From: an uncultured Treponema sp.
GTDB taxonomy: Bacteria; Spirochaetota; Spirochaetia; Treponematales; Treponemataceae
Assembly: GCA_947166355.1 (NCBI GenBank)
Contig: CAMVDX010000003.1
Coordinates: 62,001-126,000 of the forward strand
DNA: 64,000 bases
Reading direction: 5' to 3'
Shown here: in pieces, positions 48,645-57,413 of the stretch
Numbering within the stretch: position 1 is the first letter of the stretch
How the letters are laid out: each line of letters starts with the position of its first letter
Made by a program: the position numbers and the translations under genes
The notes under the pieces: model-generated
What the model was told of the DNA's origin: nothing
Seen by the model: the letters and a program-made list of their open reading frames with translations, nothing else
Databases searched by the model: none

Positions 48645-50504
48645 ATGGCTGAAAAAACAAAGCGCAACAACATGTTTCAAAACGCCTTTATTGTCTATAA
48701 GGCTATGTTTAAGCGGTATCCGACGGCGATTCCGCTTGTGCTGATTTATATCGTGATTTCCGTTTCGCTGCCTTTTATCAACACGCTGATTCCGGCTATG
48801 GCGATTAAGGGAATTACCAGCGGCAGTGTTAAGATTTTTTTGAATTACATTGGAATAACTGTTTTTTGTATGTGTCTTTTTTCGGGCATAAAGCTCTTCT
48901 GTGAAAAGAAAATGCAGCTTAAGCATACTTATAACCGCGTTGGAACCTTTATGATGGGCTTTATAAAAAAGGCTATTAATACTGATTATCTGAACATTGA
49001 GCCTCAGCCTAAACAGAAGATTATGGGTAAGGCTGTACAGGGGGTAAACAGCGATGGTGAAGGAGCAGAAGGGGTTTCTAAAGAGTCTCTGCAGTTTCTT
49101 GTTGTAGTGCTGGGCATTCTTAGTTATGGTACGGTCATTTTTATGCTGGACTGGAAGATTCTGGCTGTTATGTTTGCAATGTTTTTCTTTGATATTCTGA
49201 TTCGTAATCATGCTATAAAATTTGGCGACAATAACCGCGAGTCTTTTTCTGAGCCCTGGAGAAAGATGAATTATTATGAACGTAACAGTATGAATATCAG
49301 TGCCGGAAAGGATATACGAATTTTTGGGCTGAAAAAGCTTTTTGCCCACCATTATGACAAGCAGATTCAAATCTATAAAAGATTCCGTCATAAGTATCAG
49401 CTCAAGTGGTATTATCCAACTCTTTCTGATACTGCCTTTAATATTTTGCGCGACCTGCTTGCCTACAGTCTTTTGATTCATAAGGTTTTGTCCGGTCAGA
49501 TTGGGGCTGCTGAATTTACTGTTTACATTGGTCTTGTCGCAAGCTTTTCTGAATGGATTTATGACGTTTCCTGGAATATCGGTAACTTGCGCGAGGACAG
49601 CCACCAGTTTAATGAATATCTTGATTTTATGAAGCAGAAGGATGTGTTTGAGCATAATGAGGATGGCTCTGCGGTGGAAGGGGCTGAACCTGCGGTGGTT
49701 GAGCCTGTCGAAACCACCAGAATAAATGGGCCTGCTCCTTCCATCGAATTCCGTAACGTTTCTTTCACCTATGAAGGCAGCGACAAACCAGTTCTAACTA
49801 ACGTTAGTTTCAAAATCTCTGCTGATGAAAAAATTGCCTTAGTTGGAAACAACGGCGCCGGTAAAACTACTATCGTAAAACTTCTCTGCGGTTTGTATCC
49901 GCCGACTAGCGGCAACATTCTGATTGACGGCAAAAATATCAACGACATTGGAATTGAAAAATATCAGGATATGATAAGCGTACTCTTTCAGGACACAAGT
50001 CCTATTGCAATTTCTGTGGCAGAAAATATTGCCGGCTGCGAGGTTGCGGAAGCAGATAAAGAGCGCATGGAAGACTGTCTAAAAAAGGCCGGTCTTTATG
50101 AAAAAATCCAGGCTCTTCCAAAAAAGGAAAAATCTTATATAACACAAACTCTGGATCCGGAGGGTATTGTTCTTTCCGGTGGTGAAACTCAAAAGCTGCT
50201 TCTTGCAAAAGCAATGTATAAGGATGGTCCTATGCTGATTCTCGATGAGCCGACTTCTGCCTTAGACCCGATTGCCGAAAGCAAGATTTATGAAGAATAC
50301 AACAGCATGGCGGAAAATAAAACTGCAATTTTTATTTCTCACCGTCTGGCGTCTACCAAGTTCTGCAACCGCATTTTGTTTCTGGACGGCGGTCAGATTA
50401 TCGAAGAAGGAAGCCACGAAGAGCTTATGAAAAAAGGCGGCAGGTATAAAGAGATTTTTGATATACAGAGCCACTACTACAGGGAGGGAAAAAATGAAGA
50501 ATAA
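48645..50504 (+). CDS. ABC exporter, type A, copy 1 (permease-ATPase fusion)
   Basis: This 619-aa half-transporter has an N-terminal membrane domain with about six helices and a C-terminal ATPase with Walker A VGNNGAGKTTIVKLL, Q-loop VLFQDTSP, signature LSGGETQKLLLAKA, Walker B MLILDEPTSALD and H-loop FISHRLAS. It is the exporter type used for peptides or lipids. The A/B gene pairing suggests a heterodimer with the next protein. Residues ~350-358 in the linker are encoded by a family B repeat. The ATG at 48645 has GGAGG 9 nt upstream. It begins the operon behind the candidate LytTR operator. Confidence 0.9.
   Translation: MAEKTKRNNMFQNAFIVYKAMFKRYPTAIPLVLIYIVISVSLPFINTLIPAMAIKGITSGSVKIFLNYIGITVFCMCLFSGIKLFCEKKMQLKHTYNRVGTFMMGFIKKAINTDYLNIEPQPKQKIMGKAVQGVNSDGEGAEGVSKESLQFLVVVLGILSYGTVIFMLDWKILAVMFAMFFFDILIRNHAIKFGDNNRESFSEPWRKMNYYERNSMNISAGKDIRIFGLKKLFAHHYDKQIQIYKRFRHKYQLKWYYPTLSDTAFNILRDLLAYSLLIHKVLSGQIGAAEFTVYIGLVASFSEWIYDVSWNIGNLREDSHQFNEYLDFMKQKDVFEHNEDGSAVEGAEPAVVEPVETTRINGPAPSIEFRNVSFTYEGSDKPVLTNVSFKISADEKIALVGNNGAGKTTIVKLLCGLYPPTSGNILIDGKNINDIGIEKYQDMISVLFQDTSPIAISVAENIAGCEVAEADKERMEDCLKKAGLYEKIQALPKKEKSYITQTLDPEGIVLSGGETQKLLLAKAMYKDGPMLILDEPTSALDPIAESKIYEEYNSMAENKTAIFISHRLASTKFCNRILFLDGGQIIEEGSHEELMKKGGRYKEIFDIQSHYYREGKNEE
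49694..49718. repeat. Family B repeat inside ABC exporter A1
   Basis: A full 25-bp copy in frame, encoding VVEPVETT, at the junction between membrane domain and ATPase domain. Confidence 0.88.
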
Positions 50505-52344
50505 AAATCCTAAACGCGGAACTGTAAAAAAAGTTTTAGCCCTTACTCACCGCATTGTGCCGGGCTACATTATCTTTCTGCTTACGACAAAAATGATGGC
50601 GGCGGCTCAGCCTTTTATCGGCATTTATTGTACCAGCCTTATTCTGGACGGCCTTATTCATTTAGACAGATTTGAAAGCATTTTTAAAACTGTACTCATC
50701 ATGATTGCCCTGGATTCGCTTCTTGTTTTAATCCGCTGGAGACTGGAAGGAATCAACTGGGTAAAGCGTCACGAGCTTATACAAAAAATCAACAAGATGC
50801 TGAGTATCAAAACTATGGAAATTGATTTTGATATTCTGGAAAAACACGAAACTCTGGACCTGGTAAAAAAAGCCAAGGAAGGAGCCAACTCTTATGGAGA
50901 TATAGGTGCTTTCTGTAATAATCTCGCAGACATAATCGAAAAGCTGGCAACTATAGTTTATTCTGTCGCACTCCTTGTGCCGCTCTTTATTCCAAAAGGC
51001 CTTCAGACTTCAGAAAGCCTTTCTGGTTTGAGCTGGTTTTTGAATCAGTGGTACAGCCTTTTTATTATGCTTGCTGTTCTGGCCTTTCATGTTTTGATTT
51101 CTTATAAAACAAACAAAAAGTCCAGCCTTTTGCAAAAGCAGTTTTTTGAAAAGAACGTTTCTTATAATCGCTACTTTGGCTACTGGTTTGACCTGATTTT
51201 TGATTACTCAATCGGAAAGTATATCCGCCTTTACAAAATGCAAAAGCTCATGATTAAAAGGGTAGAGGAAACTAACAAAAATCTTGAGCAGGAATTTAAT
51301 AACTGGATAAATAAGGATATTAAGATTTCCTTTATTCCTTTTTTATCCCAGGCTTTTATGCAGCTGGCAAGCTATGCCTACGTTGGTCTTAAAGCAGTTT
51401 TTGGTCTGATAAGTGCGGGTAAATGTCTTATGTATGTTTCAAGCTACACAAGACTTGTAGAAAGCATTACGGGCATTTCGGATAACTTTGTAAAAATCCG
51501 CATGGAAAGTCAGTATCTTTCCTTTTTCTATGATTACATGGAAATTAAAAACAAACGTTACGAAGGAACAATTCCGACTGAAAAGCGGGACGACAATATT
51601 TTTGAAATTGAATTCCGCGACGTTTCCTTTAAGTATGCAAACTCAGAGACCTGGGCTCTGCGACATGTAAATCAGAAAATTACTCTGGGAACAAAAAACG
51701 CCGTTGTTGGCAAAAACGGTGCCGGAAAGACTACCTTTATAAAACTGCTCTGCCGTCTCTACGAGCCTAGCGAGGGTCAGATTCTTCTCAACGGTGTAGA
51801 CATCCGCTATTACGATTACGAAGAATATGCAAAGCTTTTTGCGATTGTATTCCAGGACTTTAACCTCTTCAGCTTTGCTCTGGGAGAAAATGTTTCGGGC
51901 TCTGTTGATTATGACAGGGGCCGTGCCACCAAATGTCTTGATGAAGCGGGCTTTAGAGAAAGACTTTCAAAAATGGAAAAAGGTCTGGATACTCCGCTAT
52001 ACCAGTACAGTGATGAAAACGGAGTTGAGATAAGCGGAGGCGAGGCTCAGAAAATTGCCATTGCCCGTTCCCTTTATAAGGATGCACCTTTTGTAATTAT
52101 GGACGAGCCGACTTCGGCTCTGGATCCGGTTGCTGAATATGAAATCTACCAGAACTTTGACAAAATGGTTGAGGGAAAGACTTCGATTTATATCAGCCAT
52201 AGAATGTCATCCTGCCGATTCTGCGACAACATAATTGTTTTTGACGAAGGTAAAATTATAGAACAGGGAAGCCACGACAAATTGATGGATGCCGGCGGTC
52301 TTTATAGCGAGCTTTGGAATGCTCAGGCTCAGTATTATGCGTAA
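50494..52344 (+). CDS. ABC exporter, type B, copy 1 (permease-ATPase fusion)
   Basis: This 616-aa half-transporter has about six membrane helices and an ATPase with Walker A VGKNGAGKTTFIKLLCRLYE, Q-loop VFQDFNLFSF, signature ISGGEAQKIAIARS, Walker B FVIMDEPTSALD and H-loop YISHRMSS. It differs clearly from type A but closely matches the B copy at 54472. The ATG at 50494 follows GGGAGGG and overlaps the A1 gene by 11 nt, so translation is coupled, supporting an A1/B1 heterodimer. No repeat has entered its linker. Confidence 0.9.
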   Translation: MKNKNPKRGTVKKVLALTHRIVPGYIIFLLTTKMMAAAQPFIGIYCTSLILDGLIHLDRFESIFKTVLIMIALDSLLVLIRWRLEGINWVKRHELIQKINKMLSIKTMEIDFDILEKHETLDLVKKAKEGANSYGDIGAFCNNLADIIEKLATIVYSVALLVPLFIPKGLQTSESLSGLSWFLNQWYSLFIMLAVLAFHVLISYKTNKKSSLLQKQFFEKNVSYNRYFGYWFDLIFDYSIGKYIRLYKMQKLMIKRVEETNKNLEQEFNNWINKDIKISFIPFLSQAFMQLASYAYVGLKAVFGLISAGKCLMYVSSYTRLVESITGISDNFVKIRMESQYLSFFYDYMEIKNKRYEGTIPTEKRDDNIFEIEFRDVSFKYANSETWALRHVNQKITLGTKNAVVGKNGAGKTTFIKLLCRLYEPSEGQILLNGVDIRYYDYEEYAKLFAIVFQDFNLFSFALGENVSGSVDYDRGRATKCLDEAGFRERLSKMEKGLDTPLYQYSDENGVEISGGEAQKIAIARSLYKDAPFVIMDEPTSALDPVAEYEIYQNFDKMVEGKTSIYISHRMSSCRFCDNIIVFDEGKIIEQGSHDKLMDAGGLYSELWNAQAQYYA

Positions 52345-52363
52345 TTGCAGGGAGGTCAGTGAT

Positions 52364-54271
52364 ATGAAAGACACTACAAAGGACAAGAAAAACGGAGTTC
52401 TCAAAAATATCAGAATTGCCTTAAAGGCCTGGTTCCGCCGCTATCCTTCGGCCTGGATTCTGGTGCCTGTATATCTTGCGATTAGGATTGCAACGCCTTT
52501 TATCAATACTCTTATTCCTTCTCTGGCAATCCGTTCAATCGGACAGGGGAATGTAAAAAACTTTGTGATTCTTATATGTCTGTCACTGCTTGTTTTTACA
52601 ATCATAAATGCGGCAGCAAACATTATGGGAACTTATGTTCAGGCGCAGCGTACCTATACAAGACTTGCAGGCTATACTGCAGACTTTGCCCATAAGACTC
52701 TTGTGACAGATTATCAGAATATTGAGCCTCAGAAAAAACAGAAGATTCTTGGAAAGGCGGCTCAGTCACTTTCCAGCAACTGGAAGGGTGTTGAACATCT
52801 TATGATTCAGACTACAGAATTTTCTATTCTGACTTTTGGAATCATAACTTACGGAAGTGCGGTTTTGATGCTGGACTGGAAGATTCTTGTGGTGACTCTT
52901 GCCATGTTTGTGTTTGATGTTGCGCTCAGAATCCACGCAATTAAATACAGCGACAGCAAGCGCGAAGAAAGCAGCGAAATCTGGCGAAAGAAATATTACA
53001 TTATGCAGAAAAGCCTGAACATAAGTGCCGGTAAGGATATTCGAATCTATCAGCTTGGTAACTGGTTTCATAAGCTTTTGTGCGAGGTAGTTATTGCCAG
53101 AGGCAAGCTTGAAAAAAAACTGCAGCTGCGCTGGTATCTTCCTACAGTTTCAGGAACTTTCTTTAATTTCGGCCGCGACTTTATTGCTTATTCAATTTTG
53201 ATAAAAAGAGTGCTGGATGGTCAGATGGATATTGCAACCTTTACCCTTTATCTTGGAATTATAAGCGGCTTTACCGGCTGGATTTATTCTCTTTCTGAAC
53301 GCTTTAACAATATAAGAAGATCCAGTCACGAATTTAATGATTTGCATGATTTTATGAATCTGCCAGATAAGGTGAGAAAAACTCCTGCGGTGGTTGAGCC
53401 CGAAAATGCGGTGGTTGAGCCTGTCGAAACCACCATGCATAATATGACAGGTCATTTCGACAAGCTCAATGACCGTGCGACGCTCAATGACGCTCCTCCC
53501 GAAATCATCTTCAAAAATGTTAGTTTTGCCTACCCGGATGTAGAAAAAAACACAATTCAGAATCTGGACTTTACAATCAAGGCCGGAGAAAAAATTGCCC
53601 TGGTTGGAAATAACGGAGCCGGTAAAACAACAATCGTAAAACTTCTCTGCGGTCTTTATGACCAGACTCAGGGAGAAATCCTTGTAGACGGAAAAACAAT
53701 TGACGACATTGGTCTGGATAAATATCAGGATAAAATCTCTGTCCTCTTTCAGGATACAAATCCTATGGCCTTCACAATCGAAGAAAATATTACGGGACTG
53801 GAAGAAGGCCAGTGCGACCAGACCAGGCTCGAAGACAGCCTCAAAAAATCTGGCCTCTGGGAAAAGATTCAAAGCCTGCCACAAAAAGAAAAGACTTATA
53901 TCACCCAGACTTTTTCTGAGCAGGGAATTCTTCTTTCTGGCGGCGAGACACAAAAGCTTCTTTTTGCCAAGGCAATTTACAAAAACGGTTCTTTCCTTAT
54001 TCTGGACGAACCGACCAGCGCCCTGGATCCTCTTGCCGAAAGCAAAATCTACGAGGAGTACAACAATCTTGCAGCAGGCAAAACTGCGGTCTTTATTTCT
54101 CACCGGCTTGCCTCTACAAAGTTCTGCGACCGCATAATGTTTTTGGAAAACGGAAGCATAGTAGAATGCGGCAGCCACGAGGAGCTTATGGCTAAAGGCG
54201 GTAAGTATAAGGAGATGTTTGACATTCAGGCTCAGTATTATAGGGAAGAGGGAATAGGGAATAGTGAATAG
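52364..54271 (+). CDS. ABC exporter, type A, copy 2 (permease-ATPase fusion)
   Basis: This 635-aa half-transporter is a paralogue of A1, with the same N-terminal pattern (PFINTLIPSLAIRSI), Walker A VGNNGAGKTTIVKLL, signature LSGGETQKLLFAKA, Walker B FLILDEPTSALD and FISHRLAS. The linker (about residues 342-376) is swollen by in-frame repeats: a partial and a full family B copy and a family E copy. GGGAGG precedes the ATG at 52364, 19 nt after B1. Its stop codon lies inside a tandem heptamer repeat. Confidence 0.9.
   Translation: MKDTTKDKKNGVLKNIRIALKAWFRRYPSAWILVPVYLAIRIATPFINTLIPSLAIRSIGQGNVKNFVILICLSLLVFTIINAAANIMGTYVQAQRTYTRLAGYTADFAHKTLVTDYQNIEPQKKQKILGKAAQSLSSNWKGVEHLMIQTTEFSILTFGIITYGSAVLMLDWKILVVTLAMFVFDVALRIHAIKYSDSKREESSEIWRKKYYIMQKSLNISAGKDIRIYQLGNWFHKLLCEVVIARGKLEKKLQLRWYLPTVSGTFFNFGRDFIAYSILIKRVLDGQMDIATFTLYLGIISGFTGWIYSLSERFNNIRRSSHEFNDLHDFMNLPDKVRKTPAVVEPENAVVEPVETTMHNMTGHFDKLNDRATLNDAPPEIIFKNVSFAYPDVEKNTIQNLDFTIKAGEKIALVGNNGAGKTTIVKLLCGLYDQTQGEILVDGKTIDDIGLDKYQDKISVLFQDTNPMAFTIEENITGLEEGQCDQTRLEDSLKKSGLWEKIQSLPQKEKTYITQTFSEQGILLSGGETQKLLFAKAIYKNGSFLILDEPTSALDPLAESKIYEEYNNLAAGKTAVFISHRLASTKFCDRIMFLENGSIVECGSHEELMAKGGKYKEMFDIQAQYYREEGIGNSE
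53389..53492. repeat. Families B and E repeats inside ABC exporter A2
   Basis: A partial family B copy (53389-53403) and a full copy (53410-53434) are followed by a 25-bp element with arms GGTCATTTCG and CTCAATGACC (53450-53474) and a trailing half-arm. All are in frame in the linker. Confidence 0.85.
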
Positions 54272-54300
54272 TGAATAGTGAATAGTGAATAGTGAATAAG
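54252..54300. repeat. Tandem heptamer GAATAGT
   Basis: Seven units, the first and last imperfect. The stop codon of the A2 exporter (54269-54271) lies within it, so changes in unit number would alter the last residues. Confidence 0.9.
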
Positions 54301-54415
54301 TGTGGGGGAAGTCCGCTCGAGACTTCGCGCATTCGCGCTCGTTGCGAATACCCCCTCGGCCGCACTTCGTTGCTCGCTACCCCCTCTGCGGGCTCAAACG
54401 CCGCCCGCAACGCCT
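54301..54415. repeat. Family C repeat, variant, between exporter pairs
   Basis: Read on the minus strand it matches family C (GGGTAGCGAGCAACGAAGTG ... GCGGACTTCCCCC). It is followed by a short CCTAAAA tandem (54421-54452) before the B2 ribosome-binding site. The gap 54272-54471 holds no gene. Confidence 0.7.
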
Positions 54416-54471
54416 GCTTACCTAAAACCTGGAACCTAAAACCTAAAACCTGATAAAACGGAGAATAAATT

Positions 54472-56298
54472 ATGAACAAGAAAAATAACACAATAACAAA
54501 AGTCTTAAGACTAACCCACCGCTTACAGCCGGGACACATAACTCTTATCATCATTGCAAATATCATAAGTGTTACCGGAAAGTTTGTGCCCATCGTTTTT
54601 GGAAGCCTTATTCTTGATGCCCTTGTTGCCCACAGGCCTTTTGAAGAAATCTTACGCTATGCACTTATCATGATTTCAATCGGGGCTTTTACTTCGCTTG
54701 CCTACTGGGGTCTCAATCATATCATTTCTGTAAACGGTTCTGTAATCGGCGAAAAGGTAGACCAGATGATTTGCGAAAAATCCTTTGTCATTGATTATGA
54801 CATTCTGGAAAAACGCGACACACTGGACATGATAAAAAAAGCTCAGGATGGAATGAATTCCAACGGCGACTTTGCTGCTTTTTCTTCTCAGTTTGCTTCT
54901 TTTATAGAGCATATACTTTCCATCACCTACAGTATCATTCTGCTGCTGCCGCTTTTTGTTCCGAAAGCTGCTGAACTCACAGGCCTGCCTGGCTTTTTGA
55001 ATAAGGGCTACAGCTTTGTGATTCTCCTTATCATGCTTGCCCTCAGCATCTTAGTTTCTACAATCATAAAGAAAAAGGAAGCCGCCTTGCAGCATGAGCT
55101 TTTTGAACGTAACGTAAGAACAAACCGTGAGTACGGATATTTTTATAATCTGATTTTTGATTACGCAAATGGAAAATACGTGCGCCTTTATAAGAGCCAG
55201 CCTTTGATTGAAAAGAAGATGCATAAGATTGTTGAATTCCTCGAAGACTCTTTTAAGTGGATGATTACCAAGATGAATAAAAATCAACTGCCGGGAGCTT
55301 TTGTAAATTATCTGCTGCAGGCAGTAAGCTATCTTTATGTGGGACTCAAGGCAATCTTCGGGCTTATCTCAATTGGTTCTGCCCTCAAGTTTATTTCTGC
55401 CTATTCAAATCTTGTTGAAAGCGTTACAAGAATCTTTTATGCCTGGATTGATATAAAGGTTAAAGCTGATTATCTTTCTTACTTTTATGATTTTATGGAG
55501 ATTGAAAATAAGCAGTACGAGGGAACTATCCCGACTGAAAAGCGCGACGACAATGAATTCGAAATTGAATTCCGCGATGTTTCCTTCCGCTATCCGAACA
55601 CAGAAAACTACGTGCTCCGCCATGTAAATCAGAAAATCAGAATCGGAACAAAAACTGCTGTCGTTGGAAAAAATGGTGCGGGTAAGACAACCTTCATAAA
55701 GCTTCTCTGCCGTCTTTACGAGCCTACTGAGGGGCAGATTCTGCTAAACGGTGTGGACATCCGCTATTATGATTATAAGGATTATTCAAGGATTTTCAGT
55801 GTTGTCTTCCAGGACTTTAATCTCTTCTCCTTCAGCATAGCTCAGAATGTTGCCTGCGATAAAGATTTTGATGAGGAGAAAGTAACAGACTGCCTTGAGC
55901 GTGCAGGCTTTGAAGAGCGCCTTAAGATAATGCCGGAAGGAATCAACACAAGTATTTATCAGATGAATGATAAGGGAGTTGAAATAAGCGGCGGCGAAGC
56001 TCAGAAAATTGCAATTGCCCGAGCCCTTTACAAGGACGCACCTTTTGTAATTCTTGATGAGCCGACCTCTGCCCTGGACCCTGTTGCTGAGTATGAAATC
56101 TACCAGCATTTTGATAATATGGTTCAGGATAAGACTTCGATTTATATTTCGCACCGAATGTCCAGCTGTCGCTTCTGCGATAACATTCTTGTATTTGATC
56201 AGGGAGAAATTGTAGAGCAGGGCAGCCACGAAAAACTGATGGAGGCCGGCGGCCTTTACAGCGAGCTCTGGAAGGCCCAGGCTCAGTATTACGCATAA
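54472..56298 (+). CDS. ABC exporter, type B, copy 2 (permease-ATPase fusion)
   Basis: This 608-aa half-transporter closely follows B1: Walker A VGKNGAGKTTFIKLLCRLYE, VFQDFNLFSF, signature ISGGEAQKIAIARA, Walker B FVILDEPTSALD and YISHRMSS, plus the shared motif EGTIPTEKRDDNEFEIEFRD before the ATPase. It is the probable partner of A2. The A/B gene order repeated twice points to duplication of an AB operon. CGGAG lies 9 nt before the ATG. It is separated from A2 by 200 nt of repeats but no terminator, and the peptidase gene follows after 17 nt. Confidence 0.9.
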   Translation: MNKKNNTITKVLRLTHRLQPGHITLIIIANIISVTGKFVPIVFGSLILDALVAHRPFEEILRYALIMISIGAFTSLAYWGLNHIISVNGSVIGEKVDQMICEKSFVIDYDILEKRDTLDMIKKAQDGMNSNGDFAAFSSQFASFIEHILSITYSIILLLPLFVPKAAELTGLPGFLNKGYSFVILLIMLALSILVSTIIKKKEAALQHELFERNVRTNREYGYFYNLIFDYANGKYVRLYKSQPLIEKKMHKIVEFLEDSFKWMITKMNKNQLPGAFVNYLLQAVSYLYVGLKAIFGLISIGSALKFISAYSNLVESVTRIFYAWIDIKVKADYLSYFYDFMEIENKQYEGTIPTEKRDDNEFEIEFRDVSFRYPNTENYVLRHVNQKIRIGTKTAVVGKNGAGKTTFIKLLCRLYEPTEGQILLNGVDIRYYDYKDYSRIFSVVFQDFNLFSFSIAQNVACDKDFDEEKVTDCLERAGFEERLKIMPEGINTSIYQMNDKGVEISGGEAQKIAIARALYKDAPFVILDEPTSALDPVAEYEIYQHFDNMVQDKTSIYISHRMSSCRFCDNILVFDQGEIVEQGSHEKLMEAGGLYSELWKAQAQYYA

Positions 56299-56315
56299 AA
56301 AAAGGAGTTAAAAAA

Positions 56316-57413
56316 ATGAAAAAAAATCTTTTGTTTATTTTATTTGGTTTATGGAGTATAATCTTATTCGCTTCAGAATGGCAGCTTACAGAAGCCGTCT
56401 ATAATGAAAAATATTTTTATTATACGATTACTGCTGCTCCTGAAGCTTTTGAAAATACCACAGGAACTACTGTTTATACCTGGCTTAGTAATGGAGTTTG
56501 TAAGAATCTTTATGAAGAACACAGTCAGGATAAAATCTTAAAATTTCTTGACGAAGGAAAATTTGAAACAGTACCGGGTGAAGGAAAAGATATTGTTTAT
56601 CTTTCATCTGATTTTATAGACTTAAGTAATTATAAGCTTTCTCAAGAACAGCTTACATATATCTGGGATACAATGGATAAACATTATGCAGGTCTACCGG
56701 ATATGAAGAAAAAAGGCTTTTCAAAAAAGAAGCTGCTTAAAGCAAATACCGCACAGAAATTAAAAGACCTTTTAGATAAATATATGGAAGACTGTCATTT
56801 TAAGCTTGTTGCAGGAGATTTAGCTTATAGTCAGCCAACCTCTTATGATGAAGGAACTTCTCCAAGTAAAGATCCGGCTGGAACTTATTTTGAAAAAGAA
56901 ACTTCTAATGCTTATTATGTCAGATTTAATGAATGCCAGAGTGAGGCATATCTGAAAAACTTTCCTGAGCTTGGAGAGAAGGTTGTAAATAAAGCCTTTA
57001 TTATTCTTGATGCAAGAAGTAATTACGGTGGAAATAATTATCCCCAGATGCAGCTGCGTAATTATTTGAACAGCAGCAAGTATGAGGGAACCTTAGTAAT
57101 ACTTCAGGATAACTGGAGCTGCAGCTCAGGTGAAGTTATGGAAATGTTTCCCAAATCGCTTTGCAAATTCAAAGTTCTTCTTGCAGGAACACATTCTGCC
57201 GGAATGCAGAATTATGGAAACGTACAACAGTTTCAGGATCCCCAGACCGGAGTTTTTTTGAATATGGGTAATACCAGTTTTAAAAAATATCTGCCATCTA
57301 CTTATCTTGGTGAAGGTAAGGGCTATAAACCCGATGTGTGGGCAACGACTGAGAATATGAAAAGTGTTCTCGAAGGTCTTGGAATAGATACTTCTGATAT
57401 AATTTTTAATTAG
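56316..57413 (+). CDS. Secreted S41-family peptidase-like protein
   Basis: This 365-aa protein has a signal peptide (MKKNLLFILFGLWSIILFAS) and a C-terminal peptidase S41 domain: AFIILDARSNYGGNN, VILQDNWSCSSGEVMEMFPK (probable nucleophile Ser in SSGE) and LLAGTHSAGMQNYGN. No PDZ domain is obvious, unlike CtpA. It would act in the periplasm or outside. AAAGGAG precedes the ATG, and only 17 nt separate it from B2, so it belongs to the exporter operon and might process the exported peptide (inference). It overlaps the convergent helicase gene by 8 nt. Confidence 0.8.
   Translation: MKKNLLFILFGLWSIILFASEWQLTEAVYNEKYFYYTITAAPEAFENTTGTTVYTWLSNGVCKNLYEEHSQDKILKFLDEGKFETVPGEGKDIVYLSSDFIDLSNYKLSQEQLTYIWDTMDKHYAGLPDMKKKGFSKKKLLKANTAQKLKDLLDKYMEDCHFKLVAGDLAYSQPTSYDEGTSPSKDPAGTYFEKETSNAYYVRFNECQSEAYLKNFPELGEKVVNKAFIILDARSNYGGNNYPQMQLRNYLNSSKYEGTLVILQDNWSCSSGEVMEMFPKSLCKFKVLLAGTHSAGMQNYGNVQQFQDPQTGVFLNMGNTSFKKYLPSTYLGEGKGYKPDVWATTENMKSVLEGLGIDTSDIIFN

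Noticed and set aside
53192..54178. 328-aa frame antisense to ABC exporter A2
   Set aside because: It is opposite a strongly conserved ATPase domain and has no start signal.
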